Assembly: GCF_003574625.1 (NCBI RefSeq)
Contig: NZ_QNUJ01000001.1
Span: forward strand, 62,001 to 126,000
Reading direction: 5' to 3'
Length of the DNA: 64,000 nt
Source: Shinella zoogloeoides
GTDB taxonomy: Bacteria > Pseudomonadota > Alphaproteobacteria > Rhizobiales > Rhizobiaceae
Numbering within the stretch: the stretch's first letter is position 1; the number at the start of each line of letters is the position of its first letter. A program made the translations under genes and the position numbers. The notes under the pieces are model-generated. The model was not told where the DNA came from. It saw only the letters and a program-made list of their open reading frames with translations, and did no database searches. Shown here piece by piece: positions 51,428 through 60,625 of the stretch.

Positions 51428-52705
51428 ATGGCTAAGGGCAGTTTCGCCTTTCCGCAGGCGACCGCGCGTGCGCAGGCGCTCGGGGAAATTCACGCAAGAC
51501 CGTATGCGCTGGTGCCGTCGCCGCGCGTCATCTTCCAGCTCGCGTTCCTCACGGAGGGCGGCTCGGCGGTCGACCATGCCGTCATGGCGGAGCTGTCGCG
51601 CTCGCGCGGCATCTCGCCGCCCGGCCGCGATTCCAGCCACCACGCGCTGAGCTGGGGGCAGGGGACGCTGCGCTGGGAGCGCCATACCGAGTTCTCGACC
51701 TATTTCTGGGATGCGCCCGTGCCGGAAAAGTTCGGCGGCGAGGTGCCCGTCCATCCTTTCGGCGACAGCTTCTCGCCGCCCGGCACGCTGATCTCCGGCA
51801 TCCGCCTCGAAATCCGGCCGGATTCGCCCGAAACCCGCGAGGCGATCTCCGCCTTCGATCCGACGAGCCTCTGTTACAGCGAGATCAAGAACGGCCAGGG
51901 CGTCGTCCTCACCGACTTCCGCCAGGACGGCGACGGGCTGACGCAGATCCTTGTCATCGACCGCGGCATGACGGAGGCCGGGCGCGGCGCGCTCGTCCAG
52001 CGCCTGCTCGACATCGAGACCTACCGCACGCTCGCCATGATGGGCCTGCCGCTCGCCCAGTCGCTCTCGCCCGATATCCGCCGCATCGAGGACGGGCTGA
52101 CCGGCATCACCAATGCCATGAAGCAGCACGCCCGCGACAAGGCCGACGAGCTGCTCACCGAGATCACCCGCCTTGCCGCCGAGCTGGAGGCCAATGCCGC
52201 GCTCAGCCTCTACCGCTTCGGCGCGAGCCGCGCCTATTACGGCATCGTGCAGGAGCGTATCCGCACGCTGGCCGAGACGGCGGTGCCGGGCTACGAGACG
52301 CTCGGCTTCTTCCTGGAGCGCCGGCTGGCGCCGGCCATGCGCACCTGTCAGTCCGTCGAGGAGCGGCAGGCGAACCTGTCGCGCAAGCTCGCCCGCGCCA
52401 CGGCCCTGCTTCGAAGCTGGATCGACGTGGAGCTGGAACAGCTCAATTCGACGCTGCTCAACTCCATGGACCGCCGTGCGAAATTGCAGCTTCGCCTGCA
52501 ACAGACCGTCGAGGGCCTGTCGGTGGCGGCGATCTCCTACTATGTCGTGGGGCTCTTCGGCTATGTGGCGAAGGCGGCGCACGGCCTCGGCCTGCCGATC
52601 AAGCCGGAGACGCTGACGGGCATCGCCGTGCCGTTCGTCATATTCGGCATGTGGCTGCTCGTGCGCGCCATCCGCCACCGCCATGCGGAAGAGGACCGGC
52701 ACTGA
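51428..52705 (+). CDS. DUF3422 membrane-anchored protein
   Basis: A 425-residue protein of a family frequent in Alphaproteobacteria. It has EIHARPYALVPSPRVIFQLA near residue 20, ERHTEFSTYFW, the long central helices, and two C-terminal transmembrane segments (VAAISYYVVGLFGYVAKA and LTGIAVPFVIFGMWLLVRAI). Topology suggests a cytoplasmic body tethered to the inner membrane. The function is unknown. Confidence 0.92.
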   Translation: MAKGSFAFPQATARAQALGEIHARPYALVPSPRVIFQLAFLTEGGSAVDHAVMAELSRSRGISPPGRDSSHHALSWGQGTLRWERHTEFSTYFWDAPVPEKFGGEVPVHPFGDSFSPPGTLISGIRLEIRPDSPETREAISAFDPTSLCYSEIKNGQGVVLTDFRQDGDGLTQILVIDRGMTEAGRGALVQRLLDIETYRTLAMMGLPLAQSLSPDIRRIEDGLTGITNAMKQHARDKADELLTEITRLAAELEANAALSLYRFGASRAYYGIVQERIRTLAETAVPGYETLGFFLERRLAPAMRTCQSVEERQANLSRKLARATALLRSWIDVELEQLNSTLLNSMDRRAKLQLRLQQTVEGLSVAAISYYVVGLFGYVAKAAHGLGLPIKPETLTGIAVPFVIFGMWLLVRAIRHRHAEEDRH

Positions 52706-52728
52706 GGGGAAGCGGCGGCCTTTCGGCC

Positions 52729-53625
52729 TCAATGCTCCCAATAGGGCTGGTGGCCGTAGAGCTCGGCGAGATAGTCGATGAAGAGCCGCACCTTGACCGG
52801 CAGGAACTGCCGGCTCGGATAGACTGCCGACAGCACCACGTTGCGCGAGCCCTCGTAGCCCGGCAACACCTGCCGCAGTCCGCCGCTCCTTAGCGCCGGG
52901 CCGACATCCCAGGTCGAGCGCAGCGCGATGCCCAGACCGGAGAGCACGGCCTCGGTCACGACTTCGCTGGAATTGGTATAGAGCGGCCCGTGCGGACGGT
53001 AGGTGATGCTGCCTTCCGGACCCTCCAGCCGCCAGGCGTCCTGCGTGTGCGGCGGCAGGCAGACATGATGCGCGAGGTCCTCGATCGAGGCCGGCGTGCC
53101 GTGGCGGGCAAGATAGTCGGGCGATGCGCAGAGCACGCGCCGCACCGGCGCGAGCCGGCGCGCGACGAGCGAGGAATCCGACAGTTCCCCGATGCGGATC
53201 GCAAGATCGAAGCCGCCGCCGACGATGTCGGAGAAGTCGTCGGTGAGGACGAGGTTGACCACCAGCTCGGGATAGCTGTCCATGAAGCCCTTGAGATGGG
53301 GCGCGATATGCATGCGGCCGAACGAGGTCGGCGCGGAGATGCGCAGCGAGCCGCGCACCGCGCCGGAGCGGCCGGAAACGAAGGCTTCCGCCTCCTCGAT
53401 GCCCGAGAGGATACCGACGATGCGCTCGTAGAAGCCCTGCCCGGCCTCGGTCAGCGAGATCTGCCGCGTCGTGCGCTGGAAGAGGCGGGTGCCGAGCCGC
53501 TCCTCCAGCCGTTTCACGCGCTTGGAGACGACGGCGGGGGAAAGGCCGAGGGCCCGCCCCGCCGCCGACATGCTGCCCATGGCGATGACGCGGGAGAAGA
53601 TTTCAAGATCGCCGAGATTTGTCAC
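52729..53625 (-). CDS. LysR-family transcriptional regulator
   Basis: A 298-residue regulator from a GTG start: HTH at 3-62 (LEIFSRVIAMGSMSAAGRAL, SPAVVSKRVKRLEERLG) and effector domain from about 90 (GSLRISAPTSFGRMHIAPHL). It belongs to the DsdC/AaeR-like branch by its PTSFGR motif. Its target is unknown; the next leftward gene upstream of it is an acid phosphatase. Confidence 0.91.
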   Translation of the reverse strand: MTNLGDLEIFSRVIAMGSMSAAGRALGLSPAVVSKRVKRLEERLGTRLFQRTTRQISLTEAGQGFYERIVGILSGIEEAEAFVSGRSGAVRGSLRISAPTSFGRMHIAPHLKGFMDSYPELVVNLVLTDDFSDIVGGGFDLAIRIGELSDSSLVARRLAPVRRVLCASPDYLARHGTPASIEDLAHHVCLPPHTQDAWRLEGPEGSITYRPHGPLYTNSSEVVTEAVLSGLGIALRSTWDVGPALRSGGLRQVLPGYEGSRNVVLSAVYPSRQFLPVKVRLFIDYLAELYGHQPYWEH

Positions 53626-53648
53626 GCGCCGTCTCCGTCACCTGCGGT

Positions 53649-54338
53649 TCAATTGGTGGAATTGGCGATGACTTCCTCGCCGAACTTGCCGTTCTTCGGC
53701 TCCGGCTTGTAGGTCGAGTTCTGCGCCCGCATGACGCGGATCGGCCGGATGCCGGCCGCGAGCGCCGCCTTCATGTCGCTATCGGCGTCACCGTAATAGA
53801 TCTTCAGCTTGTGGTCTTTCAGGAATTCCACCTTGTTTTCCGACGAGGCGGTGAAGACGACGTCGTTCATCTTCTCGATGCCGAAGGCCTTCTTGATGGC
53901 ACCGGTCAGCGTCTCGCCGCCGCTGCCGCGGGTGCGGCCGGTGATGAAGAAGATCTCGTCGCCGCGCGCTGTATGCATGTCGATCAGCTTGCGCGCGACC
54001 TCCTTCGGAATGGAATACTGGTCGCAATTGTTGGTGTGGATGTCCGTCCAGAAGGCATCCATGTCGAGATATTCGTCCGAGGCCGGGGAATACTTCATCT
54101 TGCCGTAGTAGAAGCAGGGGCTGGAATAGAGCACCGTATCGTCCACGTCGAAGCCGACCGCCATGGGAGCTTCTCCCTCCAGCGAAGCCTCGACCTGCTC
54201 CACGGAAACCCAGTGCACCGGCGCGGTCGCCAGAAGCTCGGATGTCGTGATGCCGGGATTGAGGTTCGACACGTCTTCGGCGAAGGCGGAGCCCGCGAGC
54301 AGCAGAAGGGCCGAGACGGCCGTGAACGATTTGCGCAT
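53649..54338 (-). CDS. aphA: Class B (HAD-type) periplasmic acid phosphatase
   Basis: A 229-residue exported phosphatase with a Sec signal (MRKSFTAVSALLLLAGSAFA). The HAD nucleophile motif is AVGFDVDDTVLYSSPCF near residue 60, motif II is EIFFITGRTRGSGGETLTGA, and motif IV is IYYGDADSDMKAALAAGIRP, characteristic of AphA. It dephosphorylates phosphomonoesters in the periplasm. It is divergent from glcD across 261 nt. A far longer frame in antisense to glcD is spurious. Confidence 0.9.
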   Translation of the reverse strand: MRKSFTAVSALLLLAGSAFAEDVSNLNPGITTSELLATAPVHWVSVEQVEASLEGEAPMAVGFDVDDTVLYSSPCFYYGKMKYSPASDEYLDMDAFWTDIHTNNCDQYSIPKEVARKLIDMHTARGDEIFFITGRTRGSGGETLTGAIKKAFGIEKMNDVVFTASSENKVEFLKDHKLKIYYGDADSDMKAALAAGIRPIRVMRAQNSTYKPEPKNGKFGEEVIANSTN

Positions 54339-54599
54339 GCTTTCCTCCTCATGCCTGCCGATCGAAGGCGCGCGCGGGGCGTCGACTCCGGTCCGGGCGA
54401 CTGTCGCATTCGTGTCACAGACGGTCAATGCGATCGCGGCGCGATCCACCTCTCTCTCGGGCGGGCGGTGGCGACGGCATGGGTTTGCACTGGCCGGGAC
54501 AAGGTGGTAAAGAAAATGGACCACTTGGGGATATGGGCGGAAGCGCCCGACGTTCCTGCCCGGCGAAAGCCGCAGGAAACAGGCGAGAAGAGGCACGGA

Positions 54600-56036
54600 A
54601 TGGATCAGATAGAGTTCCTGGAGCCGCGTCCGGCGGTGCTGTCGCGCCGTCGCGAGATCGTCGCCGATCTTCTCGATCTCCTGCCGGAAGGCTGTCTCGT
54701 GCATGAGCCGCGCGAGCTGGTTCCGTTCGAGACGGACGCCTTCGTCTCCTATCGCCGCCTGCCGCTCGCCGTCGCCCTGCCGGAAACGACCCAGCAGGTG
54801 GCAGCGGTCCTCAAATACTGTCATCGCTACGGCGTGCCGGTGGTGCCGCGCGGGGCGGGCACCTCGCTTGCCGGCGGGGCGATCCCGCAGGAGGACGCGG
54901 TGGTCGTCGGCCTTTCCAAGATGGCGCAGATTCTCGAAGTGGACTACGCCAACCGCACCGCCACGGTGCAGGCCGGCGTCACGAACCTCTCGATTTCCGA
55001 TGCCGTCTCCGCCGACGGCTATTTCTACGCGCCCGATCCGAGCTCGCAGCTCGCCTGTACCATCGGCGGCAATATCGGCATGAATTCCGGCGGCGCGCAT
55101 TGCCTGAAATACGGCGTGACGACCAACAACCTGCTCGGCGTCAAGCTGGTGCTGATCGACGGCACCATCGTCGAGCTCGGCGGCAAGGCGCTCGACGCCG
55201 GCGGGCTCGACCTTCTCGGCGTGGTCTGCGGCGGCGAGGGCCAGCTCGGCGTCGTCACGGAGGCGACGGTGCGCCTGATCGCAAGGCCCGAGGGCGCGCG
55301 CCCGGTGCTCTTCGGCTTCGACACATCGGAGGAGGCGGGCGCCTGCGTCGCCGACGTCATCGGCGCCGGCATCATCCCCGTCGCCATCGAGTTCATGGAC
55401 AAGCCGGCCATCGAGATCTGCGAGGCCTTCGCCCATGCCGGCTATCCGATGGATGTCGAGGCGCTGCTGATCGTCGAGGTCGAGGGCTCCGAGGCGGAGA
55501 TGGACGCGATGCTCGCCAGCATCATCGAGATCGCCGGCCGGCACGGCGTCAAGGTCGTCAAGGAAAGCCAGTCCGCCACCGAGGCGGCGCTGATCTGGAA
55601 GGGCCGCAAGTCCGCCTTCGGCGCCACGGGCCGCATCGCCGACTATATCTGCATGGACGGCACGGTGCCGCTCGGCCAGCTTCCCTATGTGCTGCGCGGC
55701 ACGGCGGAGATCGTCGCCAGATACGGCCTGCGCGTCGCCAATGTCTTCCATGCCGGCGACGGCAACATGCATCCCCTCATCCTCTTCAACGCCAACGATC
55801 CGGAGGATGCCGCGCGCGCCGAGGCGGCGGGCAACGATATCCTGAAGCTCTGCGTCGATGCCGGCGGCTGCCTCACCGGCGAGCATGGCGTCGGCATCGA
55901 GAAGCGCGACCTGATGCGCCATCAATATGCCGAGGCCGACCTTGCCCAGCAGATGGCCGTGCGCGCCGCCTTCGATCCGCAATGGCTGCTCAATCCCTCC
56001 AAGGTCTTCCCGCTCGAAGGGCGCCCCGCCGCATGA
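54600..56036 (+). CDS. glcD: Glycolate oxidase subunit GlcD (FAD-linked)
   Basis: The catalytic flavoprotein that oxidises glycolate to glyoxylate. The 478-residue protein has the FAD_binding_4 domain (VPVVPRGAGTSLAGGAIPQE, ACTIGGNIGMNSGGAHCLKY, GGEGQLGVVTEATVRL) and the FAD-oxidase C domain ending VANVFHAGDGNMHPLILF and GCLTGEHGVGIEKRDLM. It is the first gene of glcDEF; its stop overlaps glcE by ATGA. Confidence 0.96.
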   Translation: MDQIEFLEPRPAVLSRRREIVADLLDLLPEGCLVHEPRELVPFETDAFVSYRRLPLAVALPETTQQVAAVLKYCHRYGVPVVPRGAGTSLAGGAIPQEDAVVVGLSKMAQILEVDYANRTATVQAGVTNLSISDAVSADGYFYAPDPSSQLACTIGGNIGMNSGGAHCLKYGVTTNNLLGVKLVLIDGTIVELGGKALDAGGLDLLGVVCGGEGQLGVVTEATVRLIARPEGARPVLFGFDTSEEAGACVADVIGAGIIPVAIEFMDKPAIEICEAFAHAGYPMDVEALLIVEVEGSEAEMDAMLASIIEIAGRHGVKVVKESQSATEAALIWKGRKSAFGATGRIADYICMDGTVPLGQLPYVLRGTAEIVARYGLRVANVFHAGDGNMHPLILFNANDPEDAARAEAAGNDILKLCVDAGGCLTGEHGVGIEKRDLMRHQYAEADLAQQMAVRAAFDPQWLLNPSKVFPLEGRPAA

Positions 56037-57232
56037 CGCCGATCCACGAACCGCTTTCCGAAGAGGCCGCCGCGCGCCTCGTCCAGGTCGCCGCCCTCTC
56101 GAAGACGCCCCTCGTCATTCGCGGCGGCGGCACGCGCAGCCTGCATCCGGCGCCCGAAGGCGCGGACGTGCTCTCGACGCGCGGCCTTTCCGGCATCGTC
56201 GCCTACAACCCGGCGGAAATGACCATGACGGCCCGCGCAGGCACGCCGCTGGAGGTGGTGGAAGCCGCCCTTGCCGAAAAGCGCCAGATGCTCGCCTTCG
56301 AGCCGAACGACCTGCGCGGCGTGCTCGGCACGTCGGGCCTGCCGACCATCGGCGGCGTCTTCGCCACCAATGCCTCCGGCCCGCGGCGCTTTACGGCCGG
56401 CGCAGCGCGCGACAGCCTGCTCGGCGTGCGCTTCGTCAACGGCAAAGGCGAGATCGTCAAAGCGGGCGGGCGGGTGATGAAGAACGTCACCGGCCTCGAT
56501 CTCGTGAAGTTGCTCGCCGGCTCGCATGGCTCGCTGGCGCTCATGACGGAGGTCACCTTCCGGCTTCTGCCGGTGCCGGAAACCGCCGTCACGCTCGTCG
56601 TCTCGAACCTCAACGATGCGGAAGCCGCCGCCGCCATGGCGACGGCCATGTCGATGTCCGTCGAGGTATCGGGCGCCGCCCACCTTCCTGAAAGCGTGTG
56701 CGGCCGCATTGCCGGCGGCGCGCTGCCGGATGGCGCCGCCACCGTGCTGCGCCTCGAAGGGCTTGCCGCCTCGGTCGCTGTCCGCGCGGAAAAGCTTGCG
56801 GCCGCCATGGCCGGCTTCGGCGCCGTCACGCGGCTGGAAGGGGAGGTCTCGCGCCGCCTCTGGCGCGAGATTCGCGACGGCGCGCCCTATGCCGACGGCA
56901 CACCGCGCCCGCTCTGGCGCGTCTCCGTCGCGCCGCTCGCCGGCCAGCAGCTCGTCGCCGCGCTCCGCCTCGAAGCCGGCGTCGATGTCTTCTACGACTG
57001 GCAGGGCGGCCTCGTCTGGTTGCGCATGGAGGCCGATCCCGAGGCGGAACTCCTGCGCCGCTACGTCAAGGCCGTTGGCGGCGGACACGCGACGCTGCTG
57101 CGCGCGCGGCCGGAGGTGCTGGCGGCGACCGAGACGTTCCAGCCGCAGGCCGAGGCGGTCGTGATGCTTCAGGCGCGGGTAAAGGCGAGCTTCGATCCGG
57201 ACGGGCTGTTCCAGTCGCGGATGGTGGGGTGA
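56033..57232 (+). CDS. glcE: Glycolate oxidase subunit GlcE (FAD-binding)
   Basis: A 399-residue FAD-binding subunit: PLVIRGGGTRSLHPAPEGAD, VLGTSGLPTIGGVFATNASG, and GGRVMKNVTGLDLVKLLAGS then GSLALMTEVTFRLLPVPET. The C-terminal FKSRMDP-like end is GLFQSRMVG. It forms a membrane-associated complex with GlcD and GlcF. ATGA overlap with glcD; 174 nt separate it from glcF and hold a large inverted repeat. Confidence 0.94.
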   Translation: MTPIHEPLSEEAAARLVQVAALSKTPLVIRGGGTRSLHPAPEGADVLSTRGLSGIVAYNPAEMTMTARAGTPLEVVEAALAEKRQMLAFEPNDLRGVLGTSGLPTIGGVFATNASGPRRFTAGAARDSLLGVRFVNGKGEIVKAGGRVMKNVTGLDLVKLLAGSHGSLALMTEVTFRLLPVPETAVTLVVSNLNDAEAAAAMATAMSMSVEVSGAAHLPESVCGRIAGGALPDGAATVLRLEGLAASVAVRAEKLAAAMAGFGAVTRLEGEVSRRLWREIRDGAPYADGTPRPLWRVSVAPLAGQQLVAALRLEAGVDVFYDWQGGLVWLRMEADPEAELLRRYVKAVGGGHATLLRARPEVLAATETFQPQAEAVVMLQARVKASFDPDGLFQSRMVG

Positions 57233-57258
57233 GGAAATGATGACGATGCACGCTGTTC

Positions 57259-57378
57259 ACCCCCCTCTGCCCTGCCGGGCATCTCCCCCACAAGGGGGGA
57301 GATTGAATCGTGGCACCGCCTTGCCCCCAGCCGATCTCCCCCCTTGTGGGGGAGATGCCCGGCAGGGCAGAGGGGGGT
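57259..57378. repeat. 45-bp perfect inverted repeat inside the glc operon
   Basis: Two 45-nt arms (57259-57303 and 57334-57378) are exact reverse complements, separated by 30 nt. Each arm contains CTGCCCTGCCGGGCATCTCC. The element sits between glcE and glcF in the direction of transcription, so the mRNA would carry a 45-bp hairpin. It looks like a mobile intergenic palindromic repeat, distinct from the RIME-like copies. Confidence 0.92.
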
Positions 57379-57406
57379 ATGCCACGGCCTCGGAGGGCGC
57401 CCGCTG

Positions 57407-58729
57407 ATGCAGACCAACTTCACCGCCGAGCAGCTCGCCGATCCCCATGTCGCGACATCGGAAAAGATCCTGCGCAAATGCGTGCATTGCGGCTTCTGCA
57501 CCGCCACCTGTCCGACCTATGTGACGCTCGGCAACGAGCTCGACAGCCCGCGCGGCCGCATCTATCTCATCAAGGACATGCTGGAGAACGGCCGGCCGGC
57601 CGATGCCGAGGTCGTCACCCATATCGACCGCTGCCTTTCCTGCCTTGCCTGCACGACCACCTGTCCTTCCGGCGTCGACTACATGCATCTCGTCGACCAT
57701 GCCCGCATGCATATCGAGGAGACGTACCGGCGACCTTTCTGGAATCGGCTGACGCGCAACATTCTGGCAGCGGTGCTGCCCCATCCCGGCCGCTTCCGTC
57801 TGGCGCTGAAGGCGGCAAATCTCGGCCGCCCCTTCGCCGGTCTCCTCAAGCGCTTCAAGCCACTGGAACCCTTCGGCGCGATGCTGGACCTTGCGCCGCG
57901 CAGCCTGCCGAAAGCCTCCGGCAGCGCAAGGCCCGGCACGCATCCCGCCGCCGGCCCGCGCCGCGGCCGGGTGGCGATCCTCTCGGGCTGCGCCCAGCCG
58001 GTGCTGAAGCCGGAGATCAACGAGGCGACGATCCGCCTGCTCACCCGCCTCGGCGTTGAGGTCGTGGCGCCGGCCGGCGAGGTCTGCTGCGGTTCGCTCG
58101 TCCATCATATGGGGCGTGAAGAGCAGGCGCTGGAAGCGGCGCGGCGCAATGTCGACGTCTGGCTCGGTGAGGTGGAGAAGGGCGGGCTCGACGCCATCAT
58201 CGTCACGGCCTCCGGCTGCGGCACGACGATCAAGGACTACGGCTTCATGCTGCGCCTCGATCCCGCCTATGCGGAAAAGGCCGCGCGCGTCTCGGCGCTC
58301 GCCAAGGATATCACGGAATATCTCGCCACCCTCGACCTGCCGCAGCAGGAGGCGAGGGGGCTGACGGTCGCCTATCATTCGGCCTGCTCCATGCAGCACG
58401 GCCAGAAGATCACCATGCTGCCGAAGACGCTTTTGAAGAAGGCGGGCTTTGCCGTGCGCGATCCGGCGGAAGGGCATCTGTGCTGTGGCTCGGCCGGCAC
58501 CTACAATATCCTGCAGCCCGAAATTTCCGGCAAGCTGAAGGCGCGCAAGGTGAAGAACATCGAGGCGACGAAGCCCGATCTCATCGCGACCGGCAATATC
58601 GGCTGCATCACGCAGATCGCCACGGGAACGGCGATCCCGATCCTGCATACGGTCGAGCTGCTCGACTGGGCCTATGGCGGGGAAAAGCCGGCGGCGCTCA
58701 CGGCCCTGGCCATGAAAATGCCGGCCTGA
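57407..58729 (+). CDS. glcF: Glycolate oxidase iron-sulfur subunit GlcF
   Basis: A 440-residue subunit with two [4Fe-4S] motifs near the N terminus (CVHCGFCTATCPTY and CLSCLACTTTCPSG) and two CCG domains (AGEVCCGSLVHHMG; EGHLCCGSAGTYNI). It passes electrons to the quinone pool. The ATG at 57407 begins MQTNFTAEQLADPHV, the usual family start; a 21-codon upstream extension comes from the inverted repeat. Confidence 0.95.
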   Translation: MQTNFTAEQLADPHVATSEKILRKCVHCGFCTATCPTYVTLGNELDSPRGRIYLIKDMLENGRPADAEVVTHIDRCLSCLACTTTCPSGVDYMHLVDHARMHIEETYRRPFWNRLTRNILAAVLPHPGRFRLALKAANLGRPFAGLLKRFKPLEPFGAMLDLAPRSLPKASGSARPGTHPAAGPRRGRVAILSGCAQPVLKPEINEATIRLLTRLGVEVVAPAGEVCCGSLVHHMGREEQALEAARRNVDVWLGEVEKGGLDAIIVTASGCGTTIKDYGFMLRLDPAYAEKAARVSALAKDITEYLATLDLPQQEARGLTVAYHSACSMQHGQKITMLPKTLLKKAGFAVRDPAEGHLCCGSAGTYNILQPEISGKLKARKVKNIEATKPDLIATGNIGCITQIATGTAIPILHTVELLDWAYGGEKPAALTALAMKMPA

Positions 58730-58739
58730 CGGCCGGCAT
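58718..58739. terminator. Hairpin overlapping the glcF stop codon
   Basis: ATGCCGGCC and GGCCGGCAT form a 9-bp stem with a TGAC loop that contains the glcF stop. The T-run lies on the minus strand side, so it may end transcription of the convergent L,D-transpeptidase gene. Confidence 0.5.
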
Positions 58740-58768
58740 CATCGCCTATCTTGAAAGGTCGGCGGCGA

Positions 58769-59479
58769 TCAGCCGCCGAAGCCGAACAGCGTGCCGAGGA
58801 AGTCGATGCCGCGGTCGTTGTACTGGATCGCGCCCTGCTTGTTGCCGGGACCGACCACGATGACCTTGGTGCCGATATCGGCGCGGGCATAGAGGTGCTC
58901 CACGTCCTGGTTCATCATGCGGATACAGCCCGAGGACATGTTCTGGCCGATCGTCCAGGGCTGGTTCGTGCCGTGGATGCGGAAGATCGTGTCGCGGCCG
59001 CCCTGGTAGAGGTAGAGCGCGCGGGCGCCGAGCGGATTGTCCTCGCCGCCCTGCTGGACGACGGGCAGGATGCGGCCCTTCTTGGCCTCGCGGCGACGCA
59101 TCTCGGCCGGCGGCGTCCAGGTGGGCCATTCGGCCTTGCGGCCGACCTTCACCACGCCCGACCAGCCGAAGCCGTCGCGGCCGACGCCGATACCGTAGCG
59201 CGTCGCGCGATTCTTGCCCTCGACATAATAGAGATACTTGTTGTTCGTATCGACGATGACGGTTCCCGGCGCCTGATCGGTGACGAACCGCACCTTGGTG
59301 CGCTTGTATTTCTGCGCCACCTGCTTCTTGCTCATGGGCTGTGCGACGAGCGTCACGGTGGAGGCCGTCTCGATCCGGTCGCCCGGTTGCGCGCCCGGGA
59401 AGGCGCCTGCCGACGTGACCGGCATCATCGCCGTGGCAGCAACCGTCGCTGCCAGCAAGATCGATGCGTATTTCCGCAT
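58769..59479 (-). CDS. L,D-transpeptidase (YkuD / ErfK family)
   Basis: A 236-residue exported enzyme that forms 3-3 peptidoglycan crosslinks or attaches proteins to peptidoglycan. Signal peptide at 1-26 (ILLAATVAATAMMPVTSAGA). The YkuD domain runs from about 72 and has IFRIHGTNQPWTIGQNMSSG followed by CIRM, with catalytic Cys near residue 185. It is one of two neighbouring paralogues on the same strand. Confidence 0.93.
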   Translation of the reverse strand: MRKYASILLAATVAATAMMPVTSAGAFPGAQPGDRIETASTVTLVAQPMSKKQVAQKYKRTKVRFVTDQAPGTVIVDTNNKYLYYVEGKNRATRYGIGVGRDGFGWSGVVKVGRKAEWPTWTPPAEMRRREAKKGRILPVVQQGGEDNPLGARALYLYQGGRDTIFRIHGTNQPWTIGQNMSSGCIRMMNQDVEHLYARADIGTKVIVVGPGNKQGAIQYNDRGIDFLGTLFGFGG

Positions 59480-59608
59480 GGTATAGTCCCTCTCACTCCT
59501 TGAATATCGTGAGGCTAGCCGAGAGTCTTGACCGATTGCAAGCCGGCTTGCCGGCAGTAAGACGGTTGTAAGGGCGGATTTCTTCGGCATCTGTTGCCGG
59601 AAAAGCAG

Positions 59609-59639
59609 ACATCTCCGGCCGCAGGGCAGCCGGAGATGT
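59609..59639 (-). terminator. Intrinsic terminator of second L,D-transpeptidase gene
   Basis: ACATCTCCGGC pairs with GCCGGAGATGT (11 bp, 9-nt loop). On the minus strand it is followed by a T-rich tract, just after the stop at 59674. Confidence 0.65.
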
Positions 59640-59673
59640 TCTTTAGGCGTGGCGATTGCTGGAAGGCGAACCG

Positions 59674-60411
59674 TCAGATCACGATGACCTTGGTGCCGAC
59701 CTTCACGCGTTCGTAGAGATCGACGACGTCTTCGTTGCGCATGCGGATGCAGCCGGAGGAGACGCCGTAGCCGATCGTCCAGGGCGCATTGGTGCCGTGG
59801 ATACGGTAGAGCGTGGAGCCGAGATACATGGCGCGCGAGCCGAGCGGGTTTGCTGGCCCGCCGTCCATGAAGGCCGGCAGGTAATGGCCCTTGGCGGCCT
59901 CGCGCTGGATCATCTCCTTCGGCGGGGTCCAGCTCGGCCATTCGGCCTTGCGGGTGATCGTATGCGCGCCGGCCCATTCGAAGCCCGGCTTGCCGACGCC
60001 GACGCCATAGCGCCGTGCCTTGCCGTCGCCGAGCACGAGATAGAGGAAGCGGTTGTTGGTATCGATGACGATCGTGCCGGCCTTGTACTTGCTGTCGTAG
60101 GAAACGAGCTGCGGCAGGTACATCGGATCGATCCTCGAGCGGACCGGGTTCTGCGCGCGGCTCGTCACGGCGACCTGCTCGACGCGGGCGCCGTCGCGCC
60201 GGATGACGCGGCGCTGCTCTACCCGCTGGCGCTGGACGATGCGGCGGCTGTTGACGGCGGGCTGCACGCCCTCGCCGGTGAGCTGCATCAGCCACGGGGC
60301 GGCAAGGTCGGGGCTGACGATGACCGGCGGCCGGCTCGTGTAGCGGTCGCCCGCATAGGCATTGGTCGTGGTGGCCAGGATGGTGGCTGCAAGAAGGGTT
60401 CGTATCAACAT
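59674..60411 (-). CDS. L,D-transpeptidase (YkuD / ErfK family)
   Basis: A 245-residue exported paralogue of the previous gene. Signal peptide at 1-20 (LLAATILATTTNAYA). An Arg/Gln-rich linker (RRIVQRQRVEQRRVIRRDG) at about 55-75 precedes a YkuD domain with LYRIHGTNAPWTIGYGVSSG followed by CIRM. The two catalytic domains are clearly alike; the leaders differ. A terminator separates the genes, so they are expressed separately. Confidence 0.93.
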   Translation of the reverse strand: MLIRTLLAATILATTTNAYAGDRYTSRPPVIVSPDLAAPWLMQLTGEGVQPAVNSRRIVQRQRVEQRRVIRRDGARVEQVAVTSRAQNPVRSRIDPMYLPQLVSYDSKYKAGTIVIDTNNRFLYLVLGDGKARRYGVGVGKPGFEWAGAHTITRKAEWPSWTPPKEMIQREAAKGHYLPAFMDGGPANPLGSRAMYLGSTLYRIHGTNAPWTIGYGVSSGCIRMRNEDVVDLYERVKVGTKVIVI

Positions 60412-60625
60412 CGGACGTACTCGCTACTGATCGTCGCCGGGATGCGCCGGAAGAAAGAAATGGCGCCGGTTCGCAGAAATGCTTGCACCCTTGGATGAAG
60501 CGAATGGTAAACGCCGGTTCATTCGCATTGCAGGAGGCGGATAAAGCTTTGAGTAGGGTTATTGCCCGCTTTCCAAATGTGGTTGATAAGTGGTAAACGG
60601 GAACAAACAGGAAACGGAGACGGCG

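Noticed and set aside
53649-55982. Very long minus-strand frame apparently fusing acid phosphatase to more than 500 residues
   Set aside because: The part beyond 54338 is antisense to glcD and has shadow-like composition; the phosphatase has its own signal peptide and start.
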